Below are positions 48,830 through 56,000 of a stretch of DNA of 56,000 nt, in pieces. Position 1 is the stretch's first letter, and each line of letters begins with the position of its first letter. A program made the position numbers and the translations under genes. Source of the DNA: Thiocystis violacea (GTDB taxonomy: Bacteria; Pseudomonadota; Gammaproteobacteria; Chromatiales; Chromatiaceae). Below the pieces are notes generated by a model that was not told the DNA's origin, did not search any database, and saw only the letters and a list, made by a program, of their open reading frames with translations. The stretch covers positions 1 through 56,000 of the forward strand of contig NZ_NRRF01000032.1 in NCBI RefSeq assembly GCF_016583565.1, read 5' to 3'.

Positions 48830-49320
48830 TAAACCGCTCGGCGTGCCCGAGATCGAAGATCCAGTAGGATGGGAAAAGCCCTGGCGATGCGCTTCTTTCG
48901 GAGTGCCGAGGGTGGCGGGGCGTGCCCATCATCCCCGCTCGGCGTCTTGCAAGATGGGCACGTCCGTCTGGCGTCGAGGTTGGGCGTGAGCCCAGAGCGC
49001 GGACTTTGCCCATCCTACCGATCCGAATCTACTTGGGTAAGGTCATTTCCGGACATCGCCTAAACCGCTCGGCGTGCCCGAGATCGAAGATCCCGTAGGA
49101 TGGGCAAAGCCCTGGCGATGCGCTTCTTTCGGAGTGCCGAGGGTGGCGGGGCGTGCCCATCATCCCCGCTCGGCGTCTTGCAAGATGGGCACGTCCGTCT
49201 GGCGTCGAGGTTGGGCGTGAGCCCAGAGCGCGGACTTTGCCCATCCTACCGATCCGGATCCACTTGGGTAAGGTCATTTCCGGACATCGCCTAAACCGCT
49301 CGGCGTGCCCGAGATCGAAG
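48830..49320. repeat. 231-bp tandem duplication plus a 29-bp third copy, with internal palindromes
   Basis: Copy 1 is 48830-49060, copy 2 is 49061-49291, and a truncated third begins at 49292 (TAAACCGCTCGGCGTGCC...) and ends near 49320. I count four base differences between copies 1 and 2. Each copy holds an outer inverted repeat (GTAGGATGGGCAAAG / CTTTGCCCATCCTAC, e.g. 49095-49109 and 49235-49249) and an inner one (GTGCCCATC / GATGGGCAC). The stop codon of the facing glycosyltransferase gene lies at the copy 2/3 junction. Apparent 64-residue ORFs inside the copies are artefacts of the repeat. Confidence 0.92.
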
Positions 49321-50055
49321 CCCTGGCAGTGCGGGCAGCCTGACCAGGAAGCCCGCCAAGAGCCGCATGTGCATCCAGGTCAGGAGCACATTGTCGCGCC
49401 AATAGTTGAAATGTGAGGTTCCGCCTTCGTCTGCGCTCAGGTAGCGCACGGGTGCGTCGATGTTGACGGGGCGGACCCCGCGCCAGGCAAGCCGCACGGC
49501 GGCCTCGGGATCGAAGTCGAAGCGGCGCATCCAACGCTGCCCTCGCATCACGGCGAGCAGGGGGGCGACCGGGTAGACGCGAAAACCGAAGAGTGAATCG
49601 CCGATGCCGATCCAGAGCGTTTCCAGGTTTGCCCACCAGTTGGAGACGCGCCGACCGCGCACCCGGAGCAGTGGAGCCTGCGCATCGAAAACCGGCTTGC
49701 CGAGGATCATGCAGTCCGGGTGCTCCGCCGAGGTCGCCATGAAGCGCGGGATCAGCCCGGCCGGATGCTGCCCATCCGCGTCCATGGTCAGCACATGGGT
49801 GATGCCTTCCGCCGCCGCGGCTTCCAGCCCTCGGAGCACAGCGGCTCCTTTCCCCCGGTTCTCGGCGAGCTTGATGACTCTCAGCCCCGGATCCGCTTGG
49901 GCAAGCCGGTCAAGCCCCGCAGCCGTTCCGTCCGAGCTTCCATCCACCACAACCCAAACATCCGGCCATTGCTCCCGCGCGGCCGCCACCGTTTCATAGA
50001 GGATGGGGCCCGGGTCGTAGCTTGGGATCAGAACGATCCGCGTCCTCTCTGTCAT
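49291..50055 (-). CDS. GT2-family glycosyltransferase, aryl-polyene-cluster type
   Basis: 254 residues, GT-A fold: 'RIVLIPSYDPGPILYETV', 'VWVVVDGSSDGTAAGL', the DxD motif in 'HVLTMDADGQHPAG', and 'LRVRGRRVSNWWANLETLW'. Close relatives sit in aryl-polyene/xanthomonadin clusters, and this gene faces such an operon across the tandem repeat, so it may glycosylate the product. Start ATG 50055 follows the family N-terminus. The last nine codons and the stop come from the 29-bp sequence shared with the repeats, so the C-terminus may have been altered. Confidence 0.85.
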   Translation of the reverse strand: MTERTRIVLIPSYDPGPILYETVAAAREQWPDVWVVVDGSSDGTAAGLDRLAQADPGLRVIKLAENRGKGAAVLRGLEAAAAEGITHVLTMDADGQHPAGLIPRFMATSAEHPDCMILGKPVFDAQAPLLRVRGRRVSNWWANLETLWIGIGDSLFGFRVYPVAPLLAVMRGQRWMRRFDFDPEAAVRLAWRGVRPVNIDAPVRYLSADEGGTSHFNYWRDNVLLTWMHMRLLAGFLVRLPALPGLRSRARRAV

Positions 50056-52130
50056 GGTTCTCGATCCGGCGGTTGAGCGGCATCCAGGGCGCGTCGAGCA
50101 TGGTGTTTGGCAAGGCGCAACGAGGCGTCGCACTGGCTCCACGACGGGACGTCTCGCGAATTATACCGTTGTAGCGCAGCCAGGCATCGAGCGGGGCGAG
50201 TCAAGTTCAGCGCGAGTCCTCCGTGAAAGGTCGAGCCGAGGTCATGCGAGCCGGTGCAGCCGATCATGGACAGGCTGACCGACAGCTGCTTCGTGAGCTG
50301 CGCATCGACTTGGGCGCCCAACTCGCCCCAGGTCGGACCCAAGGGGCTGTCCGTCATGGGGTCGAGCCCGGCCTCCGTGACGCTGAGGCCCGAATCGATG
50401 CTGAAGGGGCGGGCGAGGGCGCCTGCCAGCGTCAGTGTCCAGGGCTGCCCCAGCGCGCTCTGAAGGTCGGCAGTCCACGAGGCACCGAAGCGCAAGACGC
50501 CGAAAGAGAGGGTGCCCGAGTCAACGGTCGCTGGAAACGGGTTGTTCTGACCGTAGGCCTCGGTGTAACGGCCGAAACGCACGCCTTGGCCGCCGAACTC
50601 GGCAAAGCCAGCCAGCTGGTTCTTGTCGTCGATCTTCCAGATCAGGCCAGCGCGAGCGTATTCGCCCCAGGCGGTGGCATCGCTGCTGCCATGGCCCGAG
50701 ACCAGGCCAAGACCGGCGTCATAGACGCGGGTGCGTGTCAGGGTCTCATCGGGGGTCACCCATCCGCCGATCTCGGCGAACGGATGCAAGGCGTATCCGG
50801 CAAGGGCAACGGGGTCGTCGAACTCGAAGCGAGCGGCCGCGGCCAAGGTAGGGTCGGTGCTTTGGGTCAGGTCTCCATCGTCCTGAGCGCCTTGGCTGAT
50901 CCCGCCGATGAGCGTGGCTTGGCCTAGCGAAACCTGACCGCCGACCATGACCGCGCTGCTCCCCAATATTCCTCCCACGAAGACGTAGCTGCCCTGCTGG
51001 ATCGGGCGCGTGAGACCGAGAAGCTGATGAGGGGTCGCGCGGCTCTGCACGGCCATCACCATCTGCTGATCGCCCAGCGCCTGGACCGTGGCCTGCTGAG
51101 CGGCGGGCGTCGTATAGCCAGCAACCTGCCGGGGAGTCGGTTCCACCTGAATGGAACCGCTGAATGCGCTCATGTCGCCGGCCAGGATGGTCGAGCCGGA
51201 ACGCAGGGTGATGCTGCCCGCACCCGTGATGGCCGGCGAAAAGCGATAACCGCGCGAGGTATGATTGAAGACGAGTTCGCCGGTGCCGTTGGCGAAGCTG
51301 ACGCGGTCGGCAATCAGCGTCCCAGGCGCCACCGGCGGCTGACCAGCAGGGGCGCCGATGTTGAGTGTGCCGGATGATCCGGGCATGGCCGCGAGGAACA
51401 CGGTTGCGCTGCTCACGAAGGGGTAGCTGGGACGGAGTACGCACCGGAGACGCGGATGGACGCGGATGCATCGGAACTGAGGCCCATGGTGACCTGGTCG
51501 GTGGTGACCAATCCGCCGAAATCGATCGTCAGTGCGCCTTTGCCGCCGAGGATCCCGATTTGAATCCACGGGGTGCTCCAGGACGAGGCATCTATCCGGA
51601 CGCTCCCTGATCCGCCCTGCATCGTGCCGATCAAACCGCCCTGCGATACCACCGAGCCGCCATTCTCGACGAGGAGTACGCCCGCGCCAAAGTTGCCGAT
51701 CCTCAGTTCCCCGCCGTCACCGTTGACCACCCAAATCGAGCCGCTCGATACCCTGACGACGCCGGATGCGCCGGATGCGCCGGGCGCGTCGCCGATGGTG
51801 CCTTGCCGACTGCTGACGCCAGCGCTGTCTTGGATCACCAGGGATCCGCTCCCCGACTGACCGACGAATAGCTCCGTGGCATTCGTCCAGAATGAGCCAT
51901 TGCCAATGACGCTCACGGCGCCGACCGCGTCGCCAGTCTCGCCGATGATGGCGCGTGCGTCGGTCGGCGAGCCGCCCGCGAGAATGCTCAAGGAGCCCGA
52001 CCCGGCCAACGTAGAGCGTGGCGGCTGCTGCGTCAGGCGATTCCATGACCGGACCGGCAGGGAGATCGATCACGACATCGTTGAAGGATGTCGGTGTGTA
52101 TCCGAGCGACCAAGCTCCACCCGCAGGAAA
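50052..52130 (-). pseudogene. Autotransporter (type V secretion) pseudogene, frameshifted
   Basis: Three reading frames are needed to follow one protein. Near 52120-52010: 'GGAWSLGYTPTSFNDVVIDL' and '...ATLYVG'. From about 52009 to 51430, in another frame: passenger repeats such as 'GSGSLSILAGGSPTDARAII' and 'GQSGSGSLVIQDSAGVSS'. From about 51430 to 50200, in a third frame: the rest of the passenger and a C-terminal barrel ('AWGEYARAGLIWKIDDKNQL', 'LRFGASWTADL', 'HGGLALNLT'). The reading frame continues past the normal barrel end without the usual terminal aromatic residue, and no signal peptide is found upstream. At least two frameshifts and a lost N-terminus make it a decayed gene, unless sequencing errors are responsible. 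Confidence 0.75.
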
Positions 52131-52330
52131 GCCGCGCGCAAGTCTCGAGGTCCGACAAGGACGCGGGTGGCGCCTCTATCCTGACACCGGGGGCGACACC
52201 GGACGTTTAGAGAAAAAACCCATTCAGCATTCAGCATTGCAGTGGGCGGAGAATGAAGACTATGCTCGCGGCCTGTGCGCCCTCGGCTGACAATAAGCCG
52301 CGTGAACCTCACTCAACTGAGATCGGTAAT

Positions 52331-55300
52331 ATGATGAGCGGACGTGTCACTCTGAACTTGATTCCGTGGATGGCACTGCTTGCGGCGCCGTGGACGCTGC
52401 TATACGCGGCCAGCGTGCCAGGGCTCAACATCGAGGTTCACACCTTTCACCCCAAGGCTGCGCCAACCGGCGTTGCGCAGCAGGGCGCCCGTGTTGAGTC
52501 ATCGACGGAAGCAGGGCCTGTGGGCGCGCGCAACCTGGGCCCCACCGCGATAGAGCAGATTAATGCTCTGGACTTGGAAAAGGAATCGCGCGCCGCCGCG
52601 CAAGACAAGATCGATTCTCGGCTGCTTCAAACCATACGCATGCTGCAGGGAAGACCGGTCGCAGAAGGCGTCCCGACGCTGGAGACGGATGTCGAGCTCG
52701 ATGACAGCAACAGGCTCTACGTCGACATCTCGGCGAAGGTCAGCGCTGACCTTCAAGACCGCCTCGTAGCGGCAGGCGCATCGATCGTGCATTCCAATAC
52801 GCCCGGTCACAACATCAGGGCGCTCGTCCCGTTCGAAAAAATGGATGACATCGCGGCTTGGGACGATATTTACTTCATCAGTCCGCGGCGCAAGGTCGTC
52901 ACGCATGGCGCAGGCAATGGAGTCGGTCCTGCCGCCCTGCCGTTTCCAAAGGTGGGCGGCGCTTTGAATCAGGTGCTGGCGTCGTGCGCGTCCCAGGGGA
53001 GCGTGGTCTCCCAGGGCGACAAGGCGCACAAGGCCGATCTGGCCCGGAGCACGTTCGGCATCTGCGGCGACGGCGTCAAGATCGGTGTTCTGTCGGATGG
53101 AGTCGACGGCTTGGCGGACAGCCAGGCCTCGGGTGACTTGGCAGCGGTCACGGTGCTGCCGGGGCAAGAGGGCTCAGGCTCAGAGGGCACGGCGATGCTG
53201 GAGCTCATCCACGACCTCGCACCCAACGCCCAGTTATTTTTCGCCAGCGGCTTCGATGAGAACTTCGCGCAGAACATCCGGGATCTGCGCCAGGAGGGCT
53301 GCGACATCATCGTCGACGACCTGACCGCCTATGCCGAATCTCCTTTCCAGGATGGGCAGGCCCCCAGCGTCATTTCAAACACGAACGGCGGTGCCATTAC
53401 CCAAGCCGTGAACGATGTCGTGGCGGATGGCGCGCTCTATTTTTCTTCGGCCGGCAATGAAGGCAACCTGGACAGCGGCACTTCCGGTACCTGGCAGGGC
53501 GATTTTTCCGATGGCGGACCCGCCGCTAACCTCGTCGGCGGCACCGGTCGTGTCCATTTGTTCGCGCCCGGCGTCATCACGAACCGAGTTGTCGACGCAG
53601 GTTCGGCCGTGAATCTGTACTGGGCCGATCCTCTGGGCGGATCAAGCAACGACTACGACCTCTACGTCCTCGACAAGACAGGCACCTCGGTGGTGGGGTC
53701 GTCGACCAACGTCCAGAACGGCAGCCAAGACCCCTTCGAATCAGTCGGCGAGTCTTCAGTCGAGCCGGGCAATCTCATCGTCATTGTGAAGCAGAGCGGT
53801 AACGCACGGTTTCTTTACGTGGGAAACTACGACGGCGTGCTTCAATACGCGACGTCCGGCCAGATACTGGGCCACAACGGTTCGCGCAAGTCCATCTCCA
53901 TCGCCGCCACTCCCGCGGCGGAGGCGGATATCTATCGCCCCGGCTCACCGACTGGACCCTTCCCGAATGCCTTCAATGCCGGGAATTCCGTCGAACTCTT
54001 CACCTCGGACGGTCCCCGTCATATCTTTTTCGAAGCGGACGGAACCCCGATTACCCCAGGCAATTTCAGTTCCACCGGCGGCCAAGTTCTGCAAAAACCG
54101 GACTTTACCGCGGCGGATGGCAATGCTGTGACCGGTTCCGGCGGTTTTGAAACTCCGTTCTTCGGAACGTCGGCGGCAGCCCCCCATTCGGCTGCCTTGG
54201 CCGCCCTGGTCAAGTCCGCCAACCCGGGAATCAGCAACGCAGGCGTCATTGCCGCGCTCAAGGCGTCCGCCATCGACATCATGGCTCCCGGATGGGACCG
54301 TAATTCAGGTCACGGCATCATCATGGCGTACGAAGCTGTGGTTGCGGCTGGCTCGGCTGTCTGCGGCAGCGACAACGGCCAAACGTTGGCGATCAAACCG
54401 ACCAATCTGTGCAGTGTTGGCACGCCTAGCGTCGTCAGCGGCAGCGGCCCCTGGTCCTGGTCATGCACGGGCTTGAATGGCGTGGCGCAATGTTCGGCGG
54501 CCCGCTACGATGGGGATGTTGGCTGTCAGCCCGGCCCGTTGATGCTCGGCCCGGTGACCCTGAACGGGACCCAGATCTATCAATCCGAGACAGTCTTGAG
54601 CACCACCGGTGCGGTCAGTGTGAGCACCAAGGCCGATATCACCTTCGTGGCCAAGAACAGCATCCGCCTCACGAGCGGTTTTCGCGTCGCCACCGGCGCG
54701 CGCTTCACCGCCCGCCTCGCCGCGGTCGCCTGTTTGGGCACCGCGCAGTCAGCACTTTCACAGCGCTACGCCGAGCGTGAGCAGGACGCAGGAGGATCCG
54801 ACAATCCAGCTGCGGCGCCGGTGACCGTCATTCCGGCGCCTCGGCTGATGCGCGCTGATGAGCTGCCCCTGGCGCTGCACCAGCAGTTCGCGGCCCTGGG
54901 CCTAGATCCCAGCGATCTCGAGGATCTCCAGTCCAGTGCCGACGGGGAGACAATCGTCTTTGCCACCACCTCTGCCCTCGTCCCGGACGACTATAACGAC
55001 CAGCGCGATGTCTACCTCTATCACGCCCGCGAGGACCAGCTGGAGCTGCTTAGTCGTAACGTGGACGGCGACGTCGGCAACGGCGCCAGCGATCAGCCGC
55101 GCATCGACGGCTGGGGCGAGTACGTGGTCTACCGCAGCGCGGCCGACAACCTGACCGCGACAGCTGACACCAACGGCGTCGCTGACATTTATCTGGCCGA
55201 CCTGCGTGCCGGCAACACTCAGCGCATCAGCTGGACCGAGACGGGCGAAGAAACACCAACCGCCTCCGCCCACCCCGACCTGGGTGGTGAGCATCTGCTA

Positions 55301-55612
55301 GTCGTCTACGAGCGCATGGACGAGACCGGGCAGAGCAGCATCTATGCCAACGACCAGGACAGCCTCCTCGCCCAGCGCCAGGACGCCGGCGACTGCGCCG
55401 CCCAGCATCCGGCCCTGAGCGCCGATGCGCGCCGGCTGGCCTATCTATGCGGTAAGCCCGGCACGCTGGATTGCGCCATCCGTGTCATCGCACGTGACAG
55501 CGGCGAGCTCATGACCGCGGATTGTCCTAGCGATGTCGAGGACAACGATCGGCTGTACTTCGACGAAACCGGTACCGTGCTCATCCTGACAGGAGAGCGC
55601 GTCGTTCCCTGA
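52331..55612 (+). CDS. Secreted S8/S53-like serine peptidase with C-terminal propeller-like module
   Basis: 1093 residues from ATG 52331 (signal peptide 'IPWMALLAAPWTLLYAA'); an ATG at 52253 is less likely. Residues ~245-675 are a subtilase-fold domain: Asp256 ('IGVLSDGVDG'), Glu285 ('SEGTAMLELIHDLAPNA') where classic subtilisins have His, Asn376 ('FSSAGNEGN', oxyanion), and Ser614 ('FFGTSAAAPHSAAL'). Such Glu-Asp-Ser forms belong to the S53-like branch of the superfamily. A PPC-like beta insertion lies at about 400-510. Residues ~678-1093 are the same C-terminal module as in the giant protein: 'GSGPWSWSC' (704-712), a beta-stack ('ADITFVAKNSIRLTSGF') and a TolB-like propeller ('GNGASDQPRIDGWGEYVVY'). 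Predicted extracellular or surface protease. Confidence 0.88.
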   Translation: MMSGRVTLNLIPWMALLAAPWTLLYAASVPGLNIEVHTFHPKAAPTGVAQQGARVESSTEAGPVGARNLGPTAIEQINALDLEKESRAAAQDKIDSRLLQTIRMLQGRPVAEGVPTLETDVELDDSNRLYVDISAKVSADLQDRLVAAGASIVHSNTPGHNIRALVPFEKMDDIAAWDDIYFISPRRKVVTHGAGNGVGPAALPFPKVGGALNQVLASCASQGSVVSQGDKAHKADLARSTFGICGDGVKIGVLSDGVDGLADSQASGDLAAVTVLPGQEGSGSEGTAMLELIHDLAPNAQLFFASGFDENFAQNIRDLRQEGCDIIVDDLTAYAESPFQDGQAPSVISNTNGGAITQAVNDVVADGALYFSSAGNEGNLDSGTSGTWQGDFSDGGPAANLVGGTGRVHLFAPGVITNRVVDAGSAVNLYWADPLGGSSNDYDLYVLDKTGTSVVGSSTNVQNGSQDPFESVGESSVEPGNLIVIVKQSGNARFLYVGNYDGVLQYATSGQILGHNGSRKSISIAATPAAEADIYRPGSPTGPFPNAFNAGNSVELFTSDGPRHIFFEADGTPITPGNFSSTGGQVLQKPDFTAADGNAVTGSGGFETPFFGTSAAAPHSAALAALVKSANPGISNAGVIAALKASAIDIMAPGWDRNSGHGIIMAYEAVVAAGSAVCGSDNGQTLAIKPTNLCSVGTPSVVSGSGPWSWSCTGLNGVAQCSAARYDGDVGCQPGPLMLGPVTLNGTQIYQSETVLSTTGAVSVSTKADITFVAKNSIRLTSGFRVATGARFTARLAAVACLGTAQSALSQRYAEREQDAGGSDNPAAAPVTVIPAPRLMRADELPLALHQQFAALGLDPSDLEDLQSSADGETIVFATTSALVPDDYNDQRDVYLYHAREDQLELLSRNVDGDVGNGASDQPRIDGWGEYVVYRSAADNLTATADTNGVADIYLADLRAGNTQRISWTETGEETPTASAHPDLGGEHLLVVYERMDETGQSSIYANDQDSLLAQRQDAGDCAAQHPALSADARRLAYLCGKPGTLDCAIRVIARDSGELMTADCPSDVEDNDRLYFDETGTVLILTGERVVP

Positions 55613-55688
55613 GCGTCTCGTGTAGGTCCTTTGGAGCGCCGCAGCAATGCGCGGCGGTGCTCAGAAGGCAACCGCTTAAAAGGGCACT

Positions 55689-55706
55689 GCGGCCTGGCAA
55701 GGCCGC
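55689..55706 (+). terminator. Short hairpin after the peptidase gene
   Basis: GCGGCC (55689-55694) and GGCCGC (55701-55706) flank a 6-base loop, 76 bases after the peptidase stop. There is no T-tract; it could be a Rho-dependent end or part of the transposon end. Confidence 0.35.
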
Positions 55707-55765
55707 GTGTTCTAGCGGGTGACGGAGGCTCATCGTGGGTTTTGAGAACATGCTTCAGGCTGCAA

Positions 55766-56000
55766 TCATGTCTCAAGGAGTGATCCCAGCAAGGCCCGTC
55801 CCCGCCGCCTGGCGTTATGCACGAATTCGAAGAACCCCAGATAAAGCGACAGTTTTTCTTGTGAGATGCCGCTGTGCGGACGCAGCCAGGAGCGCAGCAG
55901 CGACCAAAACCCCTCCATGGTGTTGACATGGACCTGGTGAAAGCCGTCGCCGTCCTCGTCGCGAGCGTATTCACCGCGACCATGGCAGACGCGCTTGCGT
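55766..56000 (-). mobile_element. IS1595-family transposase, C-terminal part (runs off the window)
   Basis: On the minus strand the frame reads 'CHGRGEYARDEDGDGFHQVH', 'VNTMEGFWSLLRSWLRPHSG', 'SQEKLSLYLGFFEFVHNARR' and ends at a TGA (55766-55768). This is the ISXO2-like DDE transposase C-terminus of IS1595 elements. The 5' part lies beyond the window, so intactness cannot be judged. The element abuts the secreted peptidase gene. Confidence 0.85.

Noticed and set aside
48869..49294. Two near-identical 64-residue ORFs and matching minus-strand ORFs in the tandem repeat
   Set aside because: They follow the 231-bp repeat, cover its palindromes and have no protein-like composition.
55441..55983. 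180-residue minus-strand ORF at the right end
   Set aside because: The transposase is in a different frame (clear IS1595 residues ending at 55766); this one runs through the peptidase gene antisense.

Overview
The window looks like chromosome from a high-GC gammaproteobacterium, most likely a purple sulfur bacterium (Chromatiaceae) or close relative. This is inferred from a sulfide:quinone oxidoreductase-like gene, dense GC-rich coding, and housekeeping gene orders that match gammaproteobacteria such as Pseudomonas (proA-nadD-rsfS; lptD-surA-pdxA...apaG-apaH; aroQ-accB-accC-prmA-dusB-fis-purH...purD). No rRNA, complete tRNA or CRISPR array was seen.

Layout. 1-1.5 kb: palindromic repeat, a Uma2-type protein and a remnant of an IS1634-family transposase. 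1.5-6.7 kb (+): proA, then an inserted sulfide:quinone oxidoreductase gene with a 52-residue companion ORF, then nadD, rsfS and folA. 6.7-14.5 kb (mostly -): apaG-apaH and lptD-surA-pdxA, with a Gfo/Idh/MocA oxidoreductase and a small membrane ORF on the + strand where rsmA would be expected. 14.7-17.7 kb (+): an AmgK-type sugar kinase and a PhoX-type phosphatase preceded by a three-unit Pho box. 17.9-23.05 kb (-): a four-gene set of response regulator-TPR protein, sensorless histidine kinase, VWA-domain membrane protein and a Pro-Glu-repeat membrane protein, directly downstream of purD (23.2-24.5 kb).

24.8-33.5 kb (+): one 8.6-kb gene for a 2880-residue secreted protein made of about 18 related beta-rich modules, including a threefold 1.23-kb internal duplication, plus a calcium-type repeat and a C-terminal propeller-like module. 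It sits with an LpxA-like gene between purD and purH, which are normally adjacent. 33.7-40.8 kb (-): lpxA-like, purH, fis, dusB, prmA, accC, accB, aroQ.

41.0-48.8 kb (+): a tight eight-gene operon (LolA-like, MMPL exporter, polysaccharide deacetylase, methyltransferase, ketosynthase, ketosynthase-like partner, hotdog dehydratase, ketoreductase) that resembles an aryl-polyene/xanthomonadin/flexirubin pathway but has no local ACP or AMP-ligase. A GT2 glycosyltransferase of the same flavour faces it, separated by a 231-bp tandem duplication. 50.05-52.1 kb (-): a frameshifted autotransporter pseudogene. 52.3-55.6 kb (+): a secreted S8/S53-like peptidase whose last ~430 residues match the C-terminus of the giant protein. 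The right edge cuts an IS1595-family transposase.

The main biological themes are accessory surface, envelope and sulfur functions slotted into otherwise conserved housekeeping blocks, and a pair of large secreted proteins sharing one C-terminal module.
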